From: Arenicola marina
Lineage: Eukaryota; Annelida; Polychaeta; Arenicolidae
Direction of reading: 5' to 3'
Assembly: GCA_964019135.1 (NCBI GenBank)
Contig: OZ025253.1
Location: 11,475,059 to 11,539,058 of the forward strand
DNA: 64,000 nucleotides
Shown here: in pieces, positions 12,560-23,382 of the stretch
Position numbering within the stretch: the first letter of the stretch is position 1
Layout of the letters: every line of letters starts with the position of its first letter
Program-made: the position numbers and the translations under genes
Notes under the pieces: generated by a model
Told to the model about the DNA's origin: nothing
Database searches by the model: none
Seen by the model: the letters and a program-made list of their open reading frames with translations, nothing else

Positions 12560-13135
12560 AAATTGCAGCTCTAGCTCGCTTTTTCGATTTTTTCGATCTT
12601 TGACGAATTTTCTAATTTAGCCAGAATATGTATGCTTTATCATTGGGCAAATGTTCCGTTGCCATGGAAACGAAATTGATTCATTGTCCTAAGTCTGTAT
12701 ACAAAAAAGGAATGCAGTTATGTCACCATATACACAGTGTTGGTTCATCTCAGTAGTATCCATTTACAACTGTAAGCATAAAAGGGGTGGCTTGAAAAGG
12801 GCGCCCGTGAGGGGCCGTGCTAGCACCCAAAATGCCCATCTTTCATAATTGACCAAATTTCCAAAAAATCCTGTTACGTTATTTCAGGGTAAAATTGCAT
12901 GGAATCGACATTTTCGGGAACCTGCTTACACAACCCTAATTATAAGGAGACATGATGCCGCCGTAAGGATGAGAGATTGAGGTGTTTATCATCGGAAGTT
13001 CCCTAGAGAATGTCCTGCGGCACTGTAACCGGAAGTAAAACAGGAAGAGAGCATTTTTATGAAAAACATGAGTGCCACCAGATGACGCCACTTGAATATT
13101 TTTGCGACTTTATTTTTAGATTTTTGACGGCTTTT
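12560..13135 (-). repeat. Dispersed repeat copy, minus orientation, related to 62.4-63.2 kb
   Basis: Read on the minus strand, this segment shares a collinear series of words with 62400-63190 on the plus strand. In order they are an ACTTCCGGTTNCAG block followed by a TTCTCTANGGNACTTCC block, TTTGGNCAATNNTGAAAGAT, a CACGGG..CC..TTCAAGCCA block, and TTTCCATGGCAACG followed by GCCCAATGATAAA. Substitutions and indels are numerous, so the copies are old. No coding frame is evident. It is probably a non-coding transposable-element family; I cannot name it. Confidence 0.65.
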
Positions 13136-14225
13136 CTTGGCCGGTCGTTTTGGAACGGGGAAGAAACGGTTCTGTACCCCCCCCAAGCAACTTAATCAAA
13201 TGATCTTTTTTTAATGTACTGGAAATGACGTCGTCGTGACGCCATATGGCGTATCGAAAAAAAAATCAGATTTCACAGAAATTATTCTCGGTAATATTGT
13301 TACGTCCCTCTAGTCCCCCCTTAGCGTTACGCGTCAAAAAAGGCGCTTATTGTTGGCATTTAAAATCTTATCCGGTGTCTCTAACGGTAATATTAACGGA
13401 GATAAACGCGTTCCACAGTTTTTCTCTTTTACGTATATATGCCATTAACGAATTTGGCCGAGCTATTTCAATTTTCGACTTTGTGGCAAGGTCTGAGTAC
13501 AATATGTGCAATGTTGCGAGGGCTATCGTCGGTACAAACATCCCCAAACATCCTGACAGTTATAGCGAATGATATAAGACAAAAAAATGTTGCTTTAATA
13601 AAGCGAACATTGCTGGGCCACGTCGATTAAATGGCGCCACCTTCATAAATATTACCCGAGGAAAATTGCATTGATTAAAAAAAACGCGTTATGTGCCATG
13701 AGAATGCTGACTCGTAAATACTGGTAATTTAGTCCATCCATTGTGCCGTCCAGGGCTGCGTGGATTGGCAGTTTGATTCATCTGAAAGCCCAGGGTACCG
13801 TGAAACAACTCAATAGAGGGCATGAGAAATCACACCCAGAGGTGTCACCGATGGCGCTTCCAGTATGCAATGCGCCGCCATGAGCGCGGAGGACAATGGT
13901 CCCCCTAGCGGTGGAGTGCCTCATTAACCCGGCATCGTGCTAAACGAGCACGAGCTTCCACAACGGGGTAGTTTGAAAGAGCACGGAAACGCAGATACGG
14001 GCACCTTGAGATTACTGCGCGCAGTAAATAGGCCTCTTCATTGGCCCCATGACTCCTTAGGCCAGTCGCCATCGGGGTGTTATTCCGCGCTGCAACGTGT
14101 AGTGCCTGCTTATATACATGAAAAGATTGAAGCTCGGCTCTGGGAGCGCTGGCTGCCATTTGATTAGGTTGCTTGGGGGGTACAGGACCGTTTCGTCCCC
14201 GGTCCAAAACGACCGTCCAAAAAAA
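13135..14225. repeat. Pair of ~70-bp inverted repeats about 950 bp apart
   Basis: 13138-13205 contains CGGTCGTTTTGGAACGGGG, then ACGGTTCTGTACCCCC and AAGCAACTTAATCAAATG. The reverse complement of 14155-14225 gives the same string with few changes. The pair could be terminal repeats of a ~1.1-kb element or two oppositely oriented copies of a short repeat. The interior open frames (13246-13572, 13905-14207) match nothing I recognise. Confidence 0.6.
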
Positions 14226-15470
14226 AGCGCAGTAAATTCAGAATTATTGCCTTTTACACCCGCAAACCTTTGCTTTTTTATTAGCAGCTTTCCAAGGAGC
14301 TGCCCGGAGAATGCTTCTTTATTGGAAGCTGCGATCGGCCTCACGTCCAAATCGACTTCGCACCAACTCTCATTCCTCTAGAACGCTTTTTCAATTCCCT
14401 CAATTCGAATTTGAATTAAATATCAAAAACTGTATTGTAGAACGGAGACATTATAAGAGCTATCCTACACTCATTAGCTCTTCGCCAACTGAATTATTCG
14501 CGGTAATAAATGGCTGGATTATACCCTGGAGCATACTCTACCGCTCGCCATTCGCCAGACATGTTAATGGCAACGTTTTATAGGACAAAGTCATTATAGG
14601 GCCAAACCAGTGGCGAAGCGCTGATCCCTCGAGAGGTCACCTTGAAGAATGAATGGCAAAGTGGACGCCGGAACCAGCGCAATTGGCTTACACACAAGGG
14701 GATTGTATCTCTGAACCTACATAGCTATTTAAGACATTGAGACGGGAGGACTTCTAAGCAACGGAGTAAAGAAATAATCACGAGTTCAATGACGAATTTG
14801 GTTCATTAACGTCTTTGGCCAGTTTGCTCATTTCCGGTACCGTAAACCGTCGAAAACGAGAGCCGATCTCGATTGCCATAGTGACGACGATGACAATTAC
14901 GGTTGACATTTAAACAGCAGGGTGATATGGAAATCCTGATCTAGACAACATTTCGAAATATGGATTGATCAACAACGTCTGGGATTGCATCTATTATTTA
15001 TTTGCTAATCCAGATTTCTTCAATCTTGAACCTGCTGGATGCAAATAGGTTATGCCAGTTATCACCCCACAAAAATGGAGATATTGACGAATGAGACAAT
15101 TAGGAAAAATATAAGGAGTTATACTTCGGATTTCGTCATGTTTTTGCAGAAAGACAAATTCGATTATGAAAACAGCATGTCTGGCTCGACGAGAAATGAC
15201 TGACCGATTTACCGACATACGGATAAGTTATTACCCTGCATAACTTGCATGGCGCAACCCAGCTGCAATGAAACAGCGAACCGCCGTGACCACCCTCTCA
15301 ATGCGCAGTCGTTCAGCGGTACCGCCAGGTTATAGCTGTACGTGTGTCGATGCGAGGGATGAGTCCCAGTGCCAGGGTCCGGGACTGTGGAGTGTCTACC
15401 GCCGCGCAGCAATGCACAATAACAGCCCACCCGACAACCGGCGACCATAGTTAGCTACGAACTGTGCGGA
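14226..15470. other. Single-copy DNA, nothing recognised
   Basis: Mixed sequence with scattered short frames (14311-14583 plus, 14994-15218 minus, 15209-15448 minus). There are no domains, no repeat structure and no RNA gene that I can see. Confidence 0.5.
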
Positions 15471-15911
15471 ATGCCACTCTGTTATTACAGCGAGGCAGTT
15501 TCAGATTATACCGCCAACAATGCCACTCTGTTATTACAGCGAGGCAGTTTCAGATTATACCGCCAACAATGTCACTCCGTTATTAGAGCGAGGCAGTTTC
15601 AGATTATACCGCCAACAATGCCACTCTGTTATTACAGCGAGGCAGTTTCAGATTATACCGCCAACAATGCCACTCTGTTATTACAGCGAGGCAGTTTCAG
15701 ATTATACCGCCAACAATGCCACTCCGTTGTTAGAGCGAGGCAGTTTCAGATTATACCGCCAACAATGCCACTCTGTTATTACAGCGAGGCAGTTTCAGAT
15801 TATACCGCCAACAATGCCACTCCGTTGTTAGAGCGAGGCAGTTTCAGATTATACCGCCAACAATGCCACTCTGTTATTACAGCGAGGCAGTTTCAGATTA
15901 TACCGCCGGCA
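15471..15911. repeat. 49-bp tandem repeat, 9 exact-length copies
   Basis: Nine units of exactly 49 bp (441 bp in all) contain ATGCCACTCTGTTATTACAG and then CGAGGCAGTTTCAGATTATAC. Two unit types alternate irregularly. One has CTCTGTTATTACAG; the other has CTCCGTTNTTAGAG, appearing as the third, sixth and eighth units. Because 49 is not divisible by 3, the frames that cross it repeat every 147 bp. Confidence 0.95.
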
Positions 15912-17200
15912 ATATACCATGTCCCTCACCCTCCCCCTACCCCTCTCCCCCATCACTGGCTGCGTGCCGGCCAAAACGGCATAAAGAGGCGGCAACTCCC
16001 CAAAGGTTTACGGTACCGGAAGTGAGTGGCCGTATCGCCATGTGAGCGACCGCGCCCTCTACCGGAATATTGATCAGTGGACGCCATGGCGTGTCTTGTC
16101 CGTTTCAATTTTCGGGAGGCGTTGATTTCTCCCCTGTGGCCGTAACCTCTTCTCCCTCCCGCCCCGTACTCCCCAGCCCCTCCCCCCCGAAGCCCACCCA
16201 GCCACTGTCCCATGGCGATGTGCTTATCGTCCAGTCTGCATTCTGTGTGTCATCTCAGTCTTACTGCCCTCACACTGCCCCTCCGCTTCTCGCCCCACTT
16301 CGTCCAAATTGCTTTGCTGCTGCCTTCCATTATTTCATTCTCGGTTTTACGCCTTTTGTGGTCTGTCATATAATTTGACTTCTGTCTCCGTTGGACTGCC
16401 TCGCCTTTTAAGTAGTTCCATTCGCATTCTGTCTGTCGATCAATGATATAAGGTCACATGGGCTAGGTCTCCATTATCTCATCATTGTCCCACTATACCT
16501 CCCGTCGTTACCGTCTCTGTCCGATTTAATAATGTCCTCCGCCTTTGTCTCATTGTCTGGTGCATATTGCATGGTATAATTGGTTCACCCCCTCCACTAG
16601 CGAGGCAACAGTGTATTATGTATTCATAGTAGAGTTAACAGCGGTCGGGAGTGGCTACGGCATAAGTTATATATACGTCATCAACTTTACATCAGACGCA
16701 ATGTGAATAATTATATAAATCGTCATATACCTCTACCGATATGCAACTTGAAACAATAGTACGGTTGACAATGTGTTTTAATAAGCATGATGTCAGGTAC
16801 GACGAACATAGTTTGATCAAACGTACGTTTGATCATATGGGCCATAACATTTCCATTTTTACCATTTGACGGACTTTGTTATAGGACTGCATATCCTTGG
16901 TCCGGTTTAACAAGTGTGTGCCTGAAGGTTGTCTGAGCATCGATCGCTTCATCCATTGTCCATTATTAAGTATTATTAACATGACATTCCGGCACAGTAC
17001 ATGTGGATTTGAAGGCCGCCACGTATCGACCACCCAGTCGTAGGGGTCAGCACCTAACGGGCCCGGGGTTGGGGAAAGGTTTTTGTCCATGGATGTGGGA
17101 AGGGTGGAGGGCCCCGGAAAACGTGTGAAGGGCAATATAAGTGGCTTGAGATGATGCTGTTTCTGCATGAATTGGTGGCTGGAGGTTGGGGTTGGGGGCT
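15912..17200. other. Single-copy DNA with one perfect 22-bp palindrome
   Basis: A C/T-rich stretch (15920-16580) is followed by AT-richer DNA. At 16814-16835 lies a perfect 22-bp palindrome whose left half is TGATCAAACGT. No gene recognised. Confidence 0.55.
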
Positions 17201-17600
17201 GCTGGGGCGGAGTAGGGGCTGGGGGGTGGTGGGGGGTGGGGGTGGGGGCTGGGGGCTGGAGGTGCCGCCTGGGGGTGACGAGGACACGGCGACATAGGTT
17301 GAGCGATAATTGAGTATGAGTTGGAGTGGGGCGGGGTGGGATGGGTGTCATGATGGTTATGGTGGTTGTGGTGGTAGTGTTGCTGGTAGTAGGGGTGGTG
17401 GTGGTGGTTATGGTGGCGGTGGGTGTGGTGGTGGTTATGGTGACGATGGAGGTGGTGGTGTGGTGGTAGTGGGTGTGGTTGTGGTAGTGGGAGTGGTGGT
17501 GTAGGTGGTTATGGTGGCGATGGGGGTGGTGGTAGAGGGGGAGGGGGAGGGGGCGGCGCTGGTGGCGTTGGTAGAGGGGGAGGGGCAGGGGGCGCTGAAA
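17200..17600. repeat. G/T-rich simple-repeat region (GGT/GTGGTG)
   Basis: Degenerate GGT, GGTGGTTATGGTGG and GGGGAGG words fill most of the interval on the plus strand. The His/Thr/Pro-rich (minus) and Gly/Val-rich (plus) frames through here are low-complexity translations of that repeat. Confidence 0.8.
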
Positions 17601-18671
17601 TGGCTCCCCCCGAGGCAGAACCAAGCTGCACGTGACCAGCACATTGAGCAGAGATTATCGACCCCACAAGGCAACAATCAGCAAAGAGTTGTCCCCAACA
17701 AATCTGAAAATAGCCGCAGCTCCCACCCAATAGAAAAAACACACGCCCACCCATCCATCCCCTTCCCCACACCCTTCACGGACCCTCTTTTCCAACTGCT
17801 TCCCATGCCTCTAGTCACTAAAGGCACCCAGAGGGGCGACAGTCCAGTTTCCAGTCCCCCCGCCCCTAACAGCGATGCCAACCCCCGCCCCCGCCATTAC
17901 CATAGGAACCACTCCGGAACCCAGTAACCCTCATCACTTAACTTGAACACGACGGCTATTTCGATAACTCCAAGTTAACCTAACATCCCCCCACCTCTAC
18001 GTCCCTAAACTCCAACTCAACCCCACGCCACCCCCCTCCCACTCCACTCCCACTCCACCCCCCTCCCATTTCACCCCACTCCACCCCCATCCCGGACACT
18101 CCACCCCCACCTCCCATACCCCAACACAAACCCGAACCAACAGTTTGCTAACAGGATGGCTTTCTCGTACAATAGAATGTGCCCCACAGGATGGCTCGTC
18201 ACGTCTCTTCCATACGTTTGATGATATCGTTATCTTCACCGTGTAAATATCTTCATGACGTTTGTGTTGTGTGTATTGTATTGCGTAGATTCTTTCGTGG
18301 GTCTTACTATTCTAATTAGTCTTTATTCCTGTCGGATGGCCTCCAGCAGAAATATTCCTTTGATCGCCTTCCACTCCTCCAATGGCATTAATCTTGTCTT
18401 ATCTTCCCTTCTCTTACTCTCATATACTCCCTGTGTGTAGACATACTAACCTATATACATGTCCCTGTCGCTTTTTATCATATCTGACTGCAACCATTTG
18501 GCAATTAATGGTCACTATATCAAGTCTTCCGTCTTTTCCTCATTCATTTTCTCTCACCCTCTTCCGCTTTCCCAGTCTCTCGCTGTTACGTCATTGTTCT
18601 CATTCACTAATTCACTGATTCAGATTTCCGTATCGCACAGTCTATTATTACTATTCCGTACTCCTTCCGGG
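17601..18671. other. C-rich then pyrimidine-rich DNA, nothing recognised
   Basis: CCACCCC-rich blocks (17740-18120) are followed by T/C-rich sequence to the SINE at 18672. I see no exon or element end. Confidence 0.5.
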
Positions 18672-18905
18672 GCCGGCGCGATAGCTCAGTGGGCAAGAGC
18701 CTCGCCTTGAGTGTTCTGGCCACCTGAGAGCCTAACGGGACGTGGATCGGCGGTTCGAGCCCTGCTGTGGTCATGTCTGTGTGGTCGCAGGATAAAGATC
18801 CCATGTCTTTCGTCGTAAAGAGTAGGGGGTTATCCCCGGGAACATGGCTCCAATGATGTTTAGTGGCTAAATGTCACCTTCGTGTGCACAAAAGCGGATT
18901 GAAAC
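18672..18905 (+). mobile_element. tRNA-derived SINE
   Basis: The head resembles a tRNA gene with a polymerase III box A (TAGCTCAGTGGG, 18682-18693) and box B (GGTTCGAGCCC, 18752-18762). The spacing is longer than in most tRNAs, and no acceptor or anticodon stem can be closed, so this is not a tRNA gene. The unrelated body contains GGATAAAGATCCCATGTC and GGGGTTATCCCCGGG, also found in the minus-strand copies at 43203-43420 and 63806-63975. The 3' part, ending around GTGCACAAAAGCGG, is instead shared with the 20.1-kb element. Interchange of 3' parts between SINE families is a known behaviour of the class. Confidence 0.85.
18682..18762 (+). promoter_or_regulatory. Internal RNA polymerase III promoter (boxes A and B) of the SINE
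   Basis: Box A TAGCTCAGTGGG at 18682-18693 and box B GGTTCGAGCCC at 18752-18762 both fit the type 2 polymerase III consensus. Both are nearly intact, so this copy could be transcribed. No run of four or more T occurs just downstream within the SINE body. Confidence 0.7.
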
Positions 18906-20059
18906 ACCAATATGATTTTGCCATCTCTCTGTCGTATCCTTCCTTGTTCTGCAGACTAGCTGTACTTGCATTTGCCCACCCCTTCTAACTCTTTTTTCAG
19001 GTTCTCATTTCTTGCAATCTCTTTTTTTGTCTATCATCATTTAAATGTCTATGGTGCTCAATATCTCTCTTTTTGTATTCGTTCGAAATCTCTTTTGTCA
19101 TATCTGCTCCTTTTCCATTTTCTGTTTCTACCTGTCGCCCTCGCTCACTCATACAGTCATTCCCATGTACGATTATCACCAGCTCTCTTTTAGTCATTCT
19201 TTGCTTTCTCTGTTGCTTCTTATTGTTGCCCTCGTGTTCATTTCCACTGTCTCGTGTTTAGATTCTCTCCCTTCATTCTTACTCCTTCGTGTCTTTCTCT
19301 ACCTGTCTGTAGCCCTCACTCCTTCTTCCTTCTCTATTCCCTATTTCCGCTATGGGGAAGCCAACCATGAGAAGTACGCCATTAGTCCACCCCCCCCCCC
19401 CATCCACCTACCTTCTACCTCCTACCTGCCCACCACACCCGAACATCCCTCTTCCGCGGATCAGCGAGCATCCCCCGCCTGCCCCCCCCCCCCGCCCCAT
19501 TATCACCCCCTCACCACCCCTGGCCTTCCTCCACAGACAGCACTCAACAGATAGCCATAAAAATCATTCCGACTTTACAGCTATCGCTGCGTCCACGTTG
19601 TGTAAATGACCCAGTCTTTTCTGTCGGCTTCTCTTCTTTTTTTTCTCCTACTCTCCTCTTTGTTCCATTTCAATATGTGTTTAAGGTATTTTACCGGGCA
19701 GCCAGACAAGCCAGGCCCACCGCGGTGGGTCCTAACGCGCAGCCGCGAGCACCCGGCAAAGCACGGACTGTTACCAGCAATGGATATACCCCCAGGCCTT
19801 ATTGCCAATACAGGAACGCGAAGGAGAAAAAAGCTGGCGTCCTAGCAACATGTGGGAATTGCATTGGTTAGAGTTACAGCCGTACCGTTGTCAACGCCCA
19901 CCGTCCTTAACTCCACCCAGAGGCACTCGCACATAAACGCGTGTCACCAGCCTAGGGCCACAGTTTACTTTACATAAATTGCCGCGGTTTATCCGACCAC
20001 CTTCCTGCACACACGAGCTCCAGCAGGTCAAGAAGGCTAATTGTTAAGTGAAACAGTTC
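18906..20059. other. Pyrimidine-rich single-copy DNA, no gene recognised
   Basis: 18960-19680 is strongly T/C-rich with clustered TCTCTTTT words and C runs (19388-19400, 19485-19497). The plus-strand frame 19045-19554 is hydrophobic and Ser/Pro-rich as a consequence of that composition. A perfect 14-bp palindrome CCCACCGCGGTGGG lies at 19716-19729. Confidence 0.5.
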
Positions 20060-20290
20060 AATGATCCACATACCGAGGCGGATCGGGAATCGAACCCCCT
20101 ACCTTCGGTCTGACACTCAATGCCAATGATATGGAATGTTCTAGGCCGCTTTTGTGCACGCAATGGGATAAACTGGGCCAAGAAATATCACAGGACGATG
20201 AAGGATGAATGGATGAAACCTGTCCCAGAGTAGGTGTCCAGGCCCGGATTGGAACCACATTAATCTGCGTTCTAGTTCGCTGGCCATAAC
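20060..20290 (-). mobile_element. tRNA-like SINE, apparently dimeric, minus strand
   Basis: On the minus strand a first tRNA-like head lies near 20240-20285 (box B-like GGTTCCAATCC). It is followed by a unique body ending in GTGCACAAAAGCGG, the same words as in the 18.7-kb SINE. Next comes a second tRNA-like segment with a perfect box B, GGTTCGATTCC, at about 20087-20097. I cannot identify box A confidently in either head. It is either a dimeric SINE or two adjacent SINE-derived pieces. Confidence 0.55.
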
Positions 20291-21130
20291 ATCACAGCAA
20301 ACATTGAAGTAATATTTTCTAGCCATTATCCCATAAAAATACAATCTTTGCCAAGTGTAGTGACTAATAAAACTTAGCTGCGTGGAGCACTTGTTATAAA
20401 TGCGAAATGGTGAAATATCGAGTGGACGTTTTCCCAACGATAGGAAAACGTTACCTGAACAATTAGACATCATGAAAACAATATGTAATTGAGTGTATTC
20501 GGCAATCATGCTTCTGATTAATTCATCATATACGCAGTTGTTTCTCACAGAAGGCACAAAGTTAATACTGGACTGAATGTCGGACAACATTATCTGAAAT
20601 CGTTCGAGCAACGTCCAAAAAAATATATATGGAAAAAACATATTTTCACGTTATCTGGATCAAAACCAAACCCAAAAAAACGTTGTCATGACGTTAATTT
20701 GTTTGCTGGATACCACTAACATACATACAACGGGGACAATCACGGTATTAATAACACAGTAACTATGTCAAACACGGCGAGAGGGCGCCACTGGGCGACA
20801 GTGATCATACCGATAGATTGCCGTTTACCTAACCAAAGTGATCTCAATCACAAATACAGATTATATGTTGGAAGCTTTATGTCATCTCATGCATGACATT
20901 TGGAAGTGATATATATATGCATGACATAGTCATTGTCACCCAAGTCACCCAGATTGACTCATGCTGTACTCTCGCCCACACTGACTTTTGCAGCCAAGTC
21001 ACCCTGATACAATGATGTTGTGGAGTATTCAAAACAGATTGATGCTGTCATCTCGTTCACACTTAATTATGCTGCCAAGTGGCCCGCGCTGAGTTATGGT
21101 GTCATCTCGCCCACAATGAGCTGGATCGCC
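20291..21130. other. Single-copy DNA, nothing recognised
   Basis: AT-richer mixed sequence with a short TA run near 20910. A loose repetition of CAAGTCACCC and CTCGCCCACA words occurs at 20935-21130. No gene or element identified. Confidence 0.5.
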
Positions 21131-21770
21131 CACGGTGTGGGCGGCCGCTGCCATGTCACACCATCGTCTTGTCCGCCCTGCCGTTCAGTTACCTAACCCA
21201 CCCGCCCACCCACCCACCCTATCCCTGCCTTGACCTTACCTGGGTGGGTAGGGTGGGGCGGTGGGGGGAGGGGGGTCCACCGCAGGATCCAGGTCTTACC
21301 TCCCTTATGGCGTGGTCTCACCTTGTAATGGGAACTATAGATCAGATCACCTCTCCGAGACGTCCAACACGGGGACGCAGCCCCCCCCCCTCCTCCACCA
21401 CCGTACTAATTAATACCCTGCTCCCCAACACCCCCCCCCCCGCCCCCAACGCACTCCGACTCCATCCCCACCCCTACCCCACCTGCTACCCCCGCCCGCA
21501 GGGGTCAGACGGTGTCCGTAATATCGTATCCCACTCCCCCACTAACGTCGTTACCCTTAGCGTCTGCCCCTCGCTATTCTCTCCGCCCTAACCCCTCCTA
21601 TCCACCCCCCCACCTCCCCGCCCCACGCTCCCCGCCCTCCTCTCTCACCACCACCCCCTCTGCTCTCACCCACCCTCCCACCTTGTCTCCCCCCCGCTCC
21701 TCCCTGTACCGCCGTCTTTTTACCCCTTCCGTTGACTTTATCGTCTATATGTATATATATGTTGATCTTT
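21131..21770. other. C-rich low-complexity DNA
   Basis: CCCACC/CCCCTCC-rich sequence fills most of the interval, interrupted by a G-rich patch at 21241-21275. Proline-rich frames (21079-21591, 21512-21826) reflect composition only. Confidence 0.6.
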
Positions 21771-21774
21771 ATAG

Positions 21775-21850
21775 CATGAAGGGTAGGCGACTACCCCGAC
21801 ACATGGCTCCTCTCGCCGCGATATGACCTACAGCGGTCAAGGCGTCCTAC
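21775..21850 (+). mobile_element. SINE 3'-domain fragment
   Basis: GGGTAGGCGACTACCCCG, then GCGATATGACC and GGTCAAGGCGTCC, match the 3' half of the minus-strand SINEs at 43203-43420 and 63806-63975. In those copies the corresponding words are GGGGTTACCCCCGGG, GCGATATGACC and GGTTAAAGCGTCC. The tRNA-derived head is absent, so this is a 5'-truncated copy. Confidence 0.65.
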
Positions 21851-22111
21851 TTATACCCACCAATCAATCGTCTTAGCGTTGCCGGCTGTATATATATATA
21901 TATATACTGATACAGGAACCCATGCCCGAGATGATCATCAAGCTGACATGGAATAATGGTGATTTATTTGCTAGCGCAGACATCATCTAGAAGGTGTATG
22001 AGGTACATACCTTGTGTGCGTAAGACGTCCAGCCACGCACACCCACTGTAATATGTAACGTGTTTCTCTCGCCCGCACCAGACGCCGGTCTTAGCTCCTC
22101 GGATGCAAACC

Positions 22112-22219
22112 GGACACGGGCGGCCCTCGCTGTATAGCGGGTCTAAAGGACACGGGCGGCCCACACTGTATGGCTGGTGTTAAGGGCACGGGCGGCCCAC
22201 GCTGTATGGCTGGTCTTAA
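22112..22219. repeat. 36-bp tandem repeat, 3 copies
   Basis: Three units start at 22112, 22148 and 22184 (exactly 36 bp apart), each with GGNCACGGGCGGCCC followed by CTGTATGGCTGG. A partial fourth starts at 22220. A CGG/GCAGCGGC-rich patch follows immediately. Confidence 0.85.
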
Positions 22220-22479
22220 GGACACGGCTCCGGCTGCAGCAGCGGCGGCGACAGCGGCAGTGGCAGCAGACTAGCCTCGTCACCCGCACTCCAGAGGCAC
22301 GTTGTCAAATGAGCCTCCGGCTTCAGCTCGTGCCATTAACTGCCGCGGTCTGGAATGAAGCCCTGCCTTCCTCAGGCCGGCTAACTGCTCGGGGCTTGCC
22401 CCTGGTCCCGCCGGGGCGGGGAATGCGGCAGGCTGATTGGGGATAGGGGTTGGCCGGGGGGCGGGGGAGGGGGGGGGGA

Positions 22480-22531
22480 GACACATCAATGGGGGGGGGA
22501 CACATCAATGGGGGGGGGACACATCAATGGG
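22480..22531. repeat. 19-bp G-rich tandem repeat, 3 copies
   Basis: GACACATCAAT followed by eight or more G repeats at 22480, 22499 and 22518. Confidence 0.9.
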
Positions 22532-22649
22532 GCGAGCGTGTTCAAGTTGGATCTGCTTCTTCCGTCGCTGCTTGGGAAAGAGGGGGGGGGTAATGCGGCG
22601 CGAAAGCAGACCCTGGTCCCAAAGCGAGCAGGCAGGGAGGTTGGGCGCA

Positions 22650-22930
22650 GAGCATGGAGCGTGAAGCATGGAGCGTGGAACGTGGAGCGTGGAGCGTGGA
22701 GCGTGGAGCACGAAGCGTGGATCATGGAGCGTGGAGCATAGAGCATGGAGCGTGGAGCAAGGAGCGTGGAATGTAGAACACGGAGCGTGGTGTGTAGAAC
22801 ACGGAACATGGAGTGTAAAACACGGAGCTTGCACCAAGGAGCGCAGAGCATGGAGCGTGGGCCGTGCAGCGTGGATCACAGAGCGTGGAGCACGGAGTGT
22901 GGAGCACGGAGCGTGGATCAGGGAGCGTCG
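22650..22930. repeat. Heptameric minisatellite (GAGCGTG)n, diverged
   Basis: About 40 consecutive 7-bp words of the form GAGCGTG or GAGCATG run through the interval. Substitutions are clustered towards 22770-22850. The pure core (22675-22705) with more degenerate flanks is the usual picture of an ageing short-unit array. Frames on both strands (Glu/Arg/Trp- or Cys/Ser/His-rich) are artefacts. Confidence 0.9.
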
Positions 22931-23382
22931 ACTATGGACCAACCAGTCACGAGTCGCTGATAATCGCGCAACGGAACGAAAACATTGTGAGCAAATAACA
23001 GTATTTAAACTAAATTAATAGAGTAACACGTGAAAGGGGATGTAATCAAGAAAATAAATATTGAAACATGATAGGCGAATGACCCCCCCCCCCCCGCCTC
23101 GCCTAGCTACTTTTTTGTATCTACGCTTTTCTGGACCCACCATCTCTTTGTCCAGTCGACAGCTTCGTCGATATTACATTATCGAGTTTAGGAAACCGGA
23201 TTCGCGTAAATCACTCAAGACGGCGCAACCCGTGACCTTAGATGTTTTAGGGATTGGGGAAAGGGGGTGGGGGCTTGTCGTTCGTCCACCATTGTTACCT
23301 GGGCGGCCACCAAAACAAGAGTTCGTGAAACATTACATCGTTTCGAAAATGGAGGCCTGAATATTGTATATGTGTAATTAAT
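22931..23382. other. Left flank of the giant 63-bp array, nothing recognised
   Basis: Mixed sequence with a poly-C run at 23083-23095. The first array unit begins directly after TAATTAAT at 23375-23382. I see no exon. Confidence 0.5.

Noticed and set aside
15471-15911. CRISPR array
   Set aside because: The units are contiguous with no variable spacers between identical repeats, and the context is eukaryotic. The same applies to the 27-, 31-, 36-, 63- and 82-bp arrays.
17509-17772. Glycine- or proline-rich secreted protein genes around 16.8-17.9 kb
   Set aside because: The frames follow the GGT/CCA simple repeat on either strand and are low-complexity throughout.
18672-18770. Functional tRNA gene
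   Set aside because: Boxes A and B are present, but no acceptor stem or anticodon arm can be formed, and the sequence continues into a body shared with other SINE copies.
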